A stretch of DNA of 64,000 bases from Cyclospora cayetanensis (taxonomy: Eukaryota > Apicomplexa > Conoidasida > Eucoccidiorida > Eimeriidae), in contig NW_020312557.1 of the NCBI RefSeq assembly GCF_002999335.1, forward strand, positions 62,001 through 126,000, in the 5' to 3' direction. The notes beneath the pieces are model-generated. The model had not been told where the DNA came from and searched no databases. It saw only the letters and a program-made list of their open reading frames with translations. Below, in pieces: positions 1 through 10,900 of this stretch. Position 1 is the first letter of the stretch; each line of letters begins with the position of its first letter. Made by a program: the position numbers and the translations under genes.

Positions 1-1077
1 TCCGTGAAGCTGCGAGAAAAACAGTTACCACCACCCTCCCCCGGGTCCAATTCTTGCATCTGCAGCTCCTTCACTTCACAACGCGAAACGAAAAAGATGG
101 GGGAGGAGAGATCTAGAAATTTTTAGACCTCCTGCTTTCCCCTGCCCCATTGGACGAGAGAACAGTGGCATGTAATGAAGCTCAGGGTCTTGTTTCCCAT
201 TGCGTGCTTCCCCTGAAGAAAGCATCGAACTCGTGCGTCTCTTTCTGGAAGCAAACAACGGGAGAGAGAGAGGGCTGGTGAACTTCCTTCTTGTCCCACA
301 CTTTGTCTTGTGATGTTCATTGTCGTTAGGGCGAAGCGTTGTATTACAATGCAGAGGTTTCCACCGTGTTTGCGGTTTCGCGGTTTTCCTCTGTCGGCGC
401 TTCGAGAGGGAGGCCCCGAGGCATTGCAAATCCACGGAGCCCAGCAAGCAACAAAGGGCAGGCGCAGCTTCTTTCGCGCCTCATGAAAAACAAAAGGTGT
501 GCGCATGCACAATGCATGCAACATTGAAAACCGTGCTCGTTGGAACTGAATTCTCGATATCATCTGCTTTTTCAGTCTGCCTGTCGTCTTATCTATCCGC
601 TCTTGCTCCCGTATTATAAAGCGGGGTTGCGCTCTCTGTATGAACTGCATATGCGATGGCATTCTAGGTTGCAACGTGTCATAGAGGCTGGGCTCCAGAC
701 GCGCAGAAACAGCCGCTCAGGCAACCCGTCGCCGCTCAGCCAAAGAGGGGGGAAAGGGGCTGCGTCACCGGAGTTAATTAGAATTTTAGAACACTGATTC
801 CTAGAAGGAAAAATTTTGCAAATTACGGAGGGAAACAAGTAGGCATTGGATAGGCTGAGCAGAGCAGAGGATTTTCTCTGCCGAACTTCCGTGCACCAGG
901 CATACGCCTTGAGTCGACCCCACCGTCGCCAGGCAGAACGCCTCGTAGTGCAGAGCATGTGCATGCTCACAATTAAAAACCACACGTCATTGAACACGTC
1001 GGCAGTTGGCCGGTTGATGTAGCGCAGTGCGCGCGTGAAGGCTAACAAGAGATGCTTTGCCCCGCATAACCGACAAT
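1..1077. other. no recognisable gene
   Basis: Open frames on both strands here are short, cysteine/arginine-rich and resemble no family I know, so I annotate none. The stretch contains GCATGC at 503-508 and palindromic TGCATGCA at 513-520, a motif common in coccidian non-coding DNA. It may be the downstream flank of the minus-strand exon that begins at 1078. Confidence 0.4.
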
Positions 1078-1369
1078 TCAAAAGCCGCCATTTTTGGCCG
1101 CTCTATTGAGAGTTTCTGCATGCAATTGCAGCCACACGACTACCGCAGCAATAGAAAGGAGGTACAACACCAAAAACGATGCCAACACGCCTCCCAAACC
1201 CGTCCGCTTCCAGCAAGTCCACAGACAATTGGTGCTAGCATTTGCAACAGAACAAGCGGCATCAACCTGAGATGCAACTTCTGAAACATCAGTCCCGAAG
1301 TTAGAAAGAAAAACCGAAATATCCGAGTCGACGTCCGTTACGGAGGCACCCATGTATTCCCGCCAAGAG
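1078..1369 (-). CDS. possible terminal exon of a membrane protein
   Basis: On the minus strand a pyrimidine tract ending CTGCAG (about 1380-1370) looks like a 3' splice site. It opens a frame of about 97 codons running to a stop at 1078. The exon would begin with one base finishing a codon. The peptide has an acidic segment with several Ser/Val/Asp residues, three cysteines, then one strong membrane helix (GGVLASFLVLYLLSIAAVVV) and a short polar tail. I do not recognise the family. No upstream exon could be assigned with confidence; candidate frames lie at 1370-1630. It could instead be a chance open frame, but a good acceptor followed directly by a clean transmembrane helix argues for coding. 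Confidence 0.33.
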
Positions 1370-1772
1370 CTGCAGAAAAAACCCACACAGAGTTCGTGGG
1401 CACAAGCACGTACATACATATAATATATATACTAGGCAAGCGCAGTGTGCCAAAAGCACAAGAAGGAGGCAAGCTACGCATGAAAGGAGGTATTCTTGAA
1501 TAAAAGAATAGTTCGCCCTGGCTATCAAGCCCGTTGGGGCCTAGCACTTCACAAAGCCCTCTTCCCACGTAGTGTGTGTGGTGGTCCACTGAATATGCAA
1601 GCTGCCAATCAGAGCAGGCTGCTTTCAACGACGTGGCTATTCAGCATTTCGGCTATCGTCAAGCACTTCTCTGCTCATATCGACTGGCCTTACAAACGCG
1701 GCTGGGCGGGCAACTGAGCAATTGCATCTCTACAAACGGCGCACAGACCTCGACGGCATCTCGTTTTCGCCC

Positions 1773-4559
1773 TTACCCGCTATTCTGCAGTGCCTTGAGC
1801 TTCGAGCCGGCCAGCATCACCTTAACCAGCGTTTGCTGGAATGTGTCCCCAGCTGCATCTTGATTTTTCACTGCATCTACCTTTGCCGCATCGAGTTTCC
1901 GCAGCAGTTCTGTGTACTGCAGCAGAAGCCTTCGCCGCATCGGCTCGGCAAGGCGCTGCTTTCTTTGTCCCTCCGCTATGTCGGACTCCGTGAGTTTCGC
2001 GAGCACTCTCTCCGCACGCCCTCCCGCTTTTCCTCCAGGCTGCTCTTGATTGACACCCCGGCGAAGTAGCCGCCCAGACACCCTGAACCTGGAGTGCGTT
2101 TGCCCCTCCTCCCCGATAGCGAAAGCGTAAGGCGCAGGGCGCTGCCTTTGTCGCGGTCGGCTAAGATACCCACTGTCCACGTCCTCATCCACAAGAAAAC
2201 GAACAGAAAAATGGCTACTGCTGCCATTGCTGCCCGCCTTCTCCGCCTGTAGCCGAGGCTTGGCAGAATGCCGAGTCGCGATTTTCCCTGCGTTCCCTGA
2301 TCCTGCTTCTGCAGCGGCCATCGCAGTGCCTTTCCCACCTGTGCGGAAAGACCTTGGCCTCTGTCCTTTCTCGTGACTCCTGCTCCCACCGCTGCTCCTG
2401 CTGTGGCTCCTGTTCGTGCTGCTGCTGCTGCTGTTACCAGAGGCCTCCTTCAGCCGAGACTGCGAATTTTCTGCATGAGCACTGATCACGCTGGTGCCGC
2501 TACCAAGCCAGGGGCACCCCCTAAAGGCAGCGTCGCCACTCGTGAATTCATGATCAACAAGGTCAATTGCGGGGAGGCCACCATCCTGCTGGCTCTTGAG
2601 CGCTTCCTGCTCTAAATCCTTCCCACTGAGGCACGGACAAAGGTCAGGAGAGCCAAAGTAAATATGCCCGGCTTCACAGCGGGAAGGAGCCAGTGCGTTG
2701 GTGCAAGACGCATCCCAGCCGCCGCCGCTGCCACCCCCGCTGGCGTCCCCGCTGCCCCAGCTGGTGCTGCTGCAGCTGCTGCTGGTGCTGCTGAAGCTGC
2801 AGGGGAAAGCCGCAGTACTGTCGCTGTCGGCGGTGGCGCTGCCCGCCCAGACGCCCCCATCCCCTTCATGCGGCAGCGAACGCAGCTCGCTGACCTCCCC
2901 CCCTTGAGCCCGCGTTGAAGCACGAACAGCACACGGAGGTGCGTCAAAAAGCCCCCCTGAAGGGGCCCCCAACAGGACGGCCCCCTCCAGGATACCCGTA
3001 CGGCCCTCTTTATGAGCGGGCGACTTTTCGCGAGGCGCAAGCGGTCCCTGTGGGGCCCCCTGTCCAGGAAAGGCCATTTCGAGATCTCGCCACCCGTCCT
3101 CCCTATCTACAGACGAGGAACTATCTATGCCGTCAGCTTTAAAGAAGGACAGCCGACTGGGCGCGTCAACAAGCAAGGGGGATATTGGCCATGCTGTGGC
3201 CTCTGGCATGCGCGCTTCCGGGGAAAGGATGCGGTGAGGCGTGCGCGTATTTTGGTATGAGTGGTGGACGACTGACTCTTCGGGGGTGCCAAGCGTTGCG
3301 CCTGAGGCGTGGAACTCGTGCCACCCCCAATCTTCTCCCCGGTTGGCAGCGACGCCGTGATGGCTGGCGGGGAGGGGCAAAGAAGAGGCTGCAGGCGGGG
3401 CGGCTGGTGTGCTTGCGGAAAGGGCAACACTGCCGTCCGGCATTTGTGCAGGAGCACCTGGGTGGATCAGCTGCTGTGAATCAGCAGCGCTGCGTTCTTG
3501 CCCTTCCGGGGGAACTGGTGGCCTCTGCCGCCGGGGTGCAGGAGCATCGAACTGGATAGCGTTTGTGTCACGCTTTGGGAGGCTGTTTTGTGCAAGCTGA
3601 GCTGCAGGGGGAACTGGGGAGGAAGCCGTCTGAAAGATCCTGCTGTCCATACAGCCTCTGGCAGGAGCAGCAGCAGACGTAGCAGCGCCGCCACCCTCCA
3701 AACCACAAGAAGCGGTTTTAAGGGCTTCAGATGGAGAGCACGAGGAGGGCCACTGCGGACTCAGTGACGTGGGAAAGGCGGACGCGATAGACGTCTTGGG
3801 GAAAGCTGCAGAGGAAATCGTGGAGGATGACTCAGTGCAAATGAGGGGATGCGCTGTGGAAAGCCTAAGAGGCAGGTTGCTAGTACTGTTTGGCGTTTCC
3901 TTGGGATTTGCACTGTGCCGCCTCTGCTCGGCGTTGCCCACGAGCTGCGGAGCATCAGCGGCAATAGACGGCGGCGGCCGCAGACTATGAGAACTCTGCT
4001 CTCTATCTAATTCGAGAGCACGGCAGCTCTTCTGAAGCCCCTCTCCGATTAAAGCTTCTCCCGCGCGAAAATTTGTACGGCAGTCTTTCAGACCAGAGTG
4101 GCTACAGACCCACGAGGCATGCGCCTGGGGGCGTCCAGAACACAGGGGCCCATCGGGCACCTCTGGATCCTCTATGCTGCCCGTCTCGAGTTCCGCAGAA
4201 GCAGCCATCTTCCAATATCCCCTCAGCCCTCCTCCACCTGCCACTTGCAGGGGCACTACCTCCCCAAAGATGCGCAAGACGTTGCGCGTCAACCGGAACC
4301 AATCTCGACAGCCGCGCAGCTGGCACGGCCTGGCTCGCGCCGCCTCCCTCTCACGTTGGGAGGCGGGAGGCGATAGTAGGGACACGACAATTAACAAAGA
4401 AAGAGGGAGGCAAGAAGAAGCAAAGGGCAGCAAACAGCAGCAGAGGTGTGAGGACGTGACGCGTGCTGTGCACAATGTACCTCTACGTATGCGGGGAGAA
4501 CCTACGGGGTTAAAATACACAAGAGGTCGGGAGGGTTTTCGCCCTGCGGCGAATTCCAC
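1773..4559 (-). CDS. large single-exon hypothetical protein
   Basis: A 928-codon open frame with no internal stop is far longer than chance allows on this strand, so it is probably real. No domain is recognised. The N-terminal part up to about residue 117 is basic and contains a hydrophobic run around residues 38-62. The second good start, at position 4208 (residue 118, beginning MAASAELETG), would remove that run. The middle is disordered: Ser, Pro, Ala and Gly rich, with serine runs and an SR-like patch near residue 730. The C-terminal 100 residues are charged and predicted helical (RKQRLAEPMRRRLLLQYTEL), the most domain-like part. No intron is needed. I infer a coccidian-specific protein; its role and true start are unknown. 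Confidence 0.6.
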   Translation of the reverse strand: MEFAAGRKPSRPLVYFNPVGSPRIRRGTLCTARVTSSHLCCCLLPFASSCLPLSLLIVVSLLSPPASQREREAARARPCQLRGCRDWFRLTRNVLRIFGEVVPLQVAGGGGLRGYWKMAASAELETGSIEDPEVPDGPLCSGRPQAHASWVCSHSGLKDCRTNFRAGEALIGEGLQKSCRALELDREQSSHSLRPPPSIAADAPQLVGNAEQRRHSANPKETPNSTSNLPLRLSTAHPLICTESSSTISSAAFPKTSIASAFPTSLSPQWPSSCSPSEALKTASCGLEGGGAATSAAAPARGCMDSRIFQTASSPVPPAAQLAQNSLPKRDTNAIQFDAPAPRRQRPPVPPEGQERSAADSQQLIHPGAPAQMPDGSVALSASTPAAPPAASSLPLPASHHGVAANRGEDWGWHEFHASGATLGTPEESVVHHSYQNTRTPHRILSPEARMPEATAWPISPLLVDAPSRLSFFKADGIDSSSSVDREDGWRDLEMAFPGQGAPQGPLAPREKSPAHKEGRTGILEGAVLLGAPSGGLFDAPPCAVRASTRAQGGEVSELRSLPHEGDGGVWAGSATADSDSTAAFPCSFSSTSSSCSSTSWGSGDASGGGSGGGWDASCTNALAPSRCEAGHIYFGSPDLCPCLSGKDLEQEALKSQQDGGLPAIDLVDHEFTSGDAAFRGCPWLGSGTSVISAHAENSQSRLKEASGNSSSSSTNRSHSRSSGGSRSHEKGQRPRSFRTGGKGTAMAAAEAGSGNAGKIATRHSAKPRLQAEKAGSNGSSSHFSVRFLVDEDVDSGYLSRPRQRQRPAPYAFAIGEEGQTHSRFRVSGRLLRRGVNQEQPGGKAGGRAERVLAKLTESDIAEGQRKQRLAEPMRRRLLLQYTELLRKLDAAKVDAVKNQDAAGDTFQQTLVKVMLAGSKLKALQNSG

Positions 4560-6440
4560 CGTATTCGGACGGACTCGGCGGGAGAGAGCGCAGACGCCGA
4601 GGGAAAGAAGAAATACTGCGATAGCGGAAGCGAGGGTTAACTAAACGGGGGAAAATATAATGATTAATGTACGCAGCAGCTCAAGCTAGCAAGGCTCGAA
4701 CAGGCATATACGAATAGGCAGGCGCAGCAGACTTCAGAAATCCGCTGCGATTGGCCTAAAGCCTTGGAATCCTCATTTTCCACGCCTGTGCGCCATATGC
4801 AATCCTTCAGAGTCCGGAATACGTGCTGCTGCTGTCTAGGAAATCCTCGTGGCACGCAATACGTTGCCGTATTCTTCTTGGAAGTGTCCTGGCCCTCCTT
4901 CGGGCTATGCTTCTTGGCAAGTATACATTCTGGTTCCTTTTGCCGGATACCGTTTGGGTATAAATTGTGGCTGAGCAGCTGGAGAGTGGAGTTTAAACCT
5001 TCATTCTCTACGGCGGTCCCTTCAAAGTACCTGTACCTGCAAATGGAAAAGCCCAACTCTGAAAGTTTCAATCGTCACTCAAGGGCTGATGACGCCCGGA
5101 TGTGGCTTTCGTGTTGGGCCGTCCATCAGGGATCAGCGTGAAAGCAGGCCGCAGCCCACTGCAAGAGGCACACATGAGGATATTACGGGAAAAATAAAGA
5201 ATTAACTTTAAGCAACAGGTGTTGAGACAATAGAGGAGCCAGGGGTGTCAGCAGAAAGCACCACAAGGTGCTCCCTATGCAGCTAGCGGGCTGGGGAATA
5301 CACGGGAATCGACCAGTTCCCTAAAAAAATACAATAGGAAGAGGCAGAAGCATTACATGGCGTGGTTATTACAAAGAAAATGAGGAGGAATGAACGGCTA
5401 TGCGGAGTGGTGCTGAGGGAATCGATGCTCATCAGACTGCTGCTGCCGGTGTAATAGTGTCGAGACACCGGCGGGTCACGAATACTTTATGCCATTTCCC
5501 TGATTCCATGCCCGCCAATTCCACCAAGCGGTTAGCCGGGCATACGTGATGGCTTCTCGTGTATGAATAACTCGAAGTAAGGTATAAATCTGGGTACATA
5601 AGGGCATTTGGGGATATTTTAGAATCCCTTTTGCGCTGTACGGCACGACTGCGTGGCACTCCAACTCAGGATCTAGCCTATGCCAGCTGTTGTACCCGCT
5701 ATAGCTGAGTAATATGCCCTCTCTGCTAAATGAATATCTCGATTTGTGGATTAGCTTTACAGGGTCGGAAAGTATGGAAGCCTTATATGTGCAACCTATG
5801 ATGCCGAGTTCGTGTTGTGACGATTTCTGGCTCAGTGGCTAAGGGCACAGAGGTATCGATAGGAGAATTAGAGCAAGCCTACATCTCTATGACGTCAGAT
5901 CCCGATGAACTTAAGCTATAATGTGAAATTTGATCGACCCACTATCTTTTCATATAACATGGGCAAATGGTGCCCCTAGCCGGGGCACGTAGAAACGCCA
6001 TTCAGCCTCGGCACTTGCATTTATTCATACACTTGTAAAGAAGAACCAGAGAGGCTTCCTTGCGAGCCTGGATGAGCCACCGCTTTCTTCAAAGCACCAT
6101 TGCTCTTTTAAACGAGGGAGCCTTCGTACAAAATCATTCGTGAGGGACGTGTTTTGATTCTTCGTAGCCAAGCTGTGAAAGCCCACGAAAATAAAGCTTT
6201 CCTGCTCCTTCAAAAATCTCTCTTCTTCCGTTCAGTGTCTGCCTTGCCGCATATGGATTTAGCCTGCAACGAGGCAGGCTCTGTCGTCGTGTAGTAGTTG
6301 CATTCCCTGAGCACTCCTTGCATTATCACACAATACCACAGTGCACCGGAATACACCACACAATCGTGGATCGATGGTTAGCCCTGATCCCCAGTGAAGA
6401 GGATGCAGAAGCATTCAAAAAATAGCGCAAGTGCTATACT
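4560..6440. other. intergenic, no gene seen
   Basis: No open frame here shows a recognisable family, consistent codon bias or splice-linked extension. The longest (minus 4664-5071) looks random. This gap separates the minus-strand ORF ending its upstream side near 4560 from the LTR-like repeat at 6441 and AMA1 beyond it, so it may hold the promoters of both neighbours. Confidence 0.5.
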
Positions 6441-6799
6441 GCAGCCAAGGTCTCCATCACGAGACATTCCAGACTCGATATCAACATTAAACGACGTTAG
6501 TGCGTATTATAAAAGCATTCTTACCTTCCCCTGCCCCTGCCCCAGAGAATTTCTGGCATGGGGGAAGAGCGTGAGCTAGGATGCGCGTAGCTGTATCATG
6601 TTGGCGCTTGGAGAATTTACATCTAGTTGCGCATTGTATGTAGCGCCCGCGCACACAACACTGCGTCTCGTATAGACCTAAAGCCACTCTGCACCTAATA
6701 CCAAGATGTTGTGACCGACAAAACACTTTTGCGATTTTTCCCTAACTCTTTATTAGTTTAACTACACTGCACTAGAAAGTGTTTAAATGTCGCGGGGCA
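6441..6799 (-). repeat. solo LTR-like repeat, copy C
   Basis: This stretch of about 355 bp aligns end to end by eye with the LTR-like repeats at 13721-14073 and 17895-18245. Shared blocks in order: AGACTCGATA near 6471; a GCATGGGGGAAGAG block near 6557 matching ACATGAGAGGAGAG; GAGAATTTACATCTAGTTGC near 6610 matching GAGAATTCGCAGCTAGTTGC; CCACTCTGCACCTAAT near 6684; AGAAAGTGTTT near 6774. It ends in CA like the other copies. No pol-like sequence was recognised on either side, so it is most simply a solo LTR. Strand is given in the sense of the element at 13.7-18.2 kb. Confidence 0.6.
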
Positions 6800-7947
6800 C
6801 GCAACAGACAGCACTCCGATGGATCGGTCCCCCGACTCCAATGTTATGGTATGCGAGTCTCTGGATCGCCAAATTCACCTATAAACAAACCTATAAACTG
6901 ACTTATCGGCCAGGAAGAGCAGTCCTAGGTGCCATGGAGCCTTCTGAACTACTGCTGGAAGGAATATACGGCGATCCTTGAAGGCATTTCTGTACCCTTT
7001 ATTCAGTGAATGCAGTCCGAAACCTTTGCACTACAGATGCCTACAATATGACACTTAAGAGCATATACGAGCAGAAGGCAGCAATTAGATGCAACCTAGG
7101 CTCGCGTGCTGTGACGGTGCCATGGCGAATCGGTGACGACTTTTCAACCAGAATACAGCGAAATGGACAGAGGTACGGTATACCAAGAGCATAAAAATTG
7201 CAAATAACTAAGCTCATGAGGCAGGTATATTCGAAAGCGCCACTCTCCCTCGAATCTCGTTGCTTTCCCCCCTCCTGACCAGTGGCTGCTTCAGGCACTC
7301 AAACCGTCCAGACTTGGCGTGCACGAGGCCTGAAGGACGGGGAAGGAGGACTTGGCAAATCTCTCCGTAGCGACCCCTTTTTGTTGCGATATTTCAAATA
7401 CCTCAACTGTTCTCCCCCGGTCTTTACTTCCGCATTTTGATTGGAGTTTCGGAAGTAGCTAGTAGATCCTCTGGTCGTCTCACCGGGCTACCTATGGCAT
7501 GCGAAGCGTTCTCTCGACTCAACGACCTTTCGCCTTTCTGTTTCCTCTAGTTTTACTTGTCTGTATCTTGCTTCTAAGAGCCAGATAGATGAGCTCAGCC
7601 AGATCTGCGTTTCCCCACGCACCCGTCAGATTTGGCTGTCTCGATGCTGAAGGAGTGTACACGTACAACGAAAAGCCCTGAGGAGCTGATGCCTCTTTTC
7701 CCAATAATTTCATTGTAGCTTCCTATGACGCCTTCAAAAGCTCAGACGGGCTCTTGAACACTGAATTTACCGTGTGCTGCTTTCTGTAGCAGCGAGCCCC
7801 CTGCGCCACAGTAGTCCAGCTGTTTCTTATCTCTCCCGTACCATCATCACCATTCCCCGTCCTTTTCGTTTCACCTTCATACCCAAAATACTCTCCGCTT
7901 TGGTATCCTCCTATTTCTGCACTGCTATGCCTTTTCTCCTTGGAAAG
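6800..7947. other. AMA1 upstream region
   Basis: This non-coding stretch precedes the AMA1 start codon. It contains a GCATGC at 7497-7502 about 450 bp upstream of the ATG, a pyrimidine-rich run at 7770-7950 and no recognisable TATA box at a convincing place. An open frame reaches back to 7774, but the signal peptide is formed only from the ATG at 7948, so the upstream part is taken as 5' untranslated. Promoter function is inference. Confidence 0.4.
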
Positions 7948-10900
7948 ATGCAGCGCCGCCATTCGGGTGTTCTGGCTTCAGCAGTCTTGGAACTGTTTTG
8001 CGTCTTGCTCAGTCTTTTGGCAGTTTTCCCGGCGGAAGGCATAAAACATAAAACCAAAGATGCTCATTTGGCCTCTTCATTTACGTCTCTCTCGGCTGGC
8101 GTCCACCTCACGAGTGGCACCAACTCAACGGGCAATCCCTTCTTGGATCCTCCATATGCAGATTTTTTTGCGCGTTTCAACATTCCACAGAGCCATGGTA
8201 GGTATTTTAAGCAAATAAAATTTGTGTGGCTGCTTAATAAACACGCAAAAAGGAACTCTCAAATTAGGATCTGCTGTGTGTTCGCCTCTTTTGCCCTTGC
8301 ATTGGCGTTTGTCTCGGCCCACTTGCCGGTTTCCGCGTTTATGGACAGCCTCCTCTCATGTTTCTTCTCAGCATGTCTTTCGTGTTGTCTGGCTTGCGGT
8401 GCCCTGCGGAAAGCCGTGCCATGCGGGTGGTTTCATGAGCCACAGCAGTAGAGCACACCCAGCACACTTAGAGCCTCTGTCACGTTTTAATAATGCTCTT
8501 GCTTGTTTTAGAAGGGCCCCAGAATGCTCTCCGCTTCTGTTTTACCTCACTTTTTCGCTCATGTCTTTCAAAGGACCCTCCGCCGTTTGGTTACGCTTTG
8601 TACGTTGGGCAGCATGTTTTGCGTGAGGATGTATTCATGAGGCGTTTACGAAGCTGGAAGTATACGGCTTATACGGCTCTTCTTTAACGGTGTTGATTGT
8701 GATCTTCCATTCTCTTATGTCCTTGGGTTTGATGCTGCGTTTAGGAAGCGGCATATACGTCGACCTATCGAATGATAAGGATGTAGACGGAAAGACATAC
8801 AGAGAAGCGGCAGGCCTGTGCCCTGTGTTCGGGAAAAACATCATACTGTACCAGCCTCTGAAGGCCGGGTATGCAAACGATTTTCTCGCTAACATTCCTA
8901 CTGCACAGGAGTCCCAAGCTGTCGGCAACCCACTTCCTGGAGGCTTCAACAACAACTATAAGCTCACAAACGGAACCTCTTACTCCCCCATGTCTGACGC
9001 ACAACTCAACAGCTACAGTCAGTGTACGTCTTGAAAAAGTGGTGGTTTTTCGTCACGCTTATAGACAGCACTCTGACAGGGTTATCTTCTTCATTGTGTG
9101 TGCTTGCCACGTGGTTCGGTGCGCTTAGGGGCACTGCGCTGGTTGAGAAGTGCTCTTTTTGCACTGAACTCGATCTGCGCGTTAAGTGCAAGAGGCTTTG
9201 GCGCGTGCCTGTATTGTGCCTTCTATTCTATGCGCAGTAACTGCCAAGACAGCCTTGGGGAAGTGTGCGGAAATGAGCTATTTGACGACAGTCCCCAACA
9301 GCTCAGGCTACCGGTATCCCTTCGTGTATGATACGAAGAATGGGGTTTGCTACTTCCTCTTTATCACCATGCAGCGGCTTATGGGGGAACGCTATTGTTC
9401 TACCAGAAACGAGCCCCCCGGCCTCACATGGTACTGCTTCGAGCCCAAGAAGTCCGCAAATGTCCGACCCGAACTCGTATACGGGTCTTCTTACGTTGGC
9501 AAAGATCCAGACGCCTGGCAGGAGAAATGCCGTGAGTTGCATTCTGAGCGGAACGTTCCTAAATGCATGCACTGGGATGGCGCTGTGCATAGCCGTACTC
9601 TCTTTGTTCTGCATGTGCGTAACAAAATATGGCCAACAGTGAAGACAGGGGTTCATGTTCTCCTAGGTCTTCCGTTCCATCAGGAGAAGACAAAACTCCC
9701 ACAATCTTTTTCCCTGTCTTGCGCCATTTTCCCCGAGGTCGGGCTGGTGCCGGGGGTATTCGTTTGTATGTAGATATCCTCGTTCGAACGCGTCTACATG
9801 CAGGCTTCAGCTGTTTGGTGATCTCCTTTTCTGTTGTTTTCCGCAGCGAACAAGGCGGTTTCCGGCAGCGTATTTGGGGTTTGGTCGAATGGTGTATGCG
9901 TGGAGCATCGGCACAGAAGTGCTTCTAAAGTCGAGAGGGTTGCATCAAAGGAGGAGTGTTGGGCTCTGGCATTTAACAACCCCGAAGTGGCCAGTGATCA
10001 TCCTTCTACAACTTCAGAGGACATTGGAACCCTCGGATACTACTTCCCATCGGCAGGCCCCGATCAGCCTAAGTCTGGTAAGGGCGCCACTGCTCGTGGT
10101 ACCGTCCTCCAGCGGACATAGGGCACGGACGTACATCTTATGGGTCGGACAGGCAGTGCAGAATGAGGTTCTAGCAGTGTGGCGATCAGTTTTTGCTGTA
10201 ATTGACCATCTGGGAAGTTGTCAGGAAGGGGCACAGGTGTGCCCCGTTGGTAATGCGGCAAGCGTCGCAGAAGATGCATTATTACCCCGCTATGGCTCTC
10301 TCCGTTCACACATGCGGATATCGAGCCGAAGCTACAGCCTTAGAAATAATCATCATTTCCAAATGAGGCGGCTCATTACCCAGCTGCCTACTGATCAGTC
10401 TGCCAAGTCTTTGAATTGGCCAATCACCCGAATGCAATATTGCTCTCATTCTTCCAAATTCCTCGGTGTCTCTGAGTCGTGCTTGTGTGCCGCGCAGGTG
10501 GAAAGGGCATGAACTATGCTAGCTATTACGGCGGTAGCTTAGGAGAATGCGTTCTTTCGGCTGAGATCCCTGACTGCGCTGTCCCGCTAGCTTCTGGAGT
10601 TGCGTACACCGCATTGGGGAGCCTGGAAGAGGAGGCGCTTCCTAATTGCGACAGCTCTTTCCCACAAACACCGGGATCTTGCGATTTCAAGTCGTGCAAG
10701 AGAACCATTTCCACTTGCGAGGGGAATCATCTCGTTGCTAATGAAGCTGGCTGCAGCACCGGCGACACACTCAAATGTAGGCAAGCAGGGCCCCAAAAAC
10801 CCTTTGTTCAAAATTGTTTTTATGGCGCGTAGACAGCTCCTCCATCCCCTCCCCTTACTAGTTTATGTACCGGGTATCATCTCCTGGCATAGTTGCAGAT

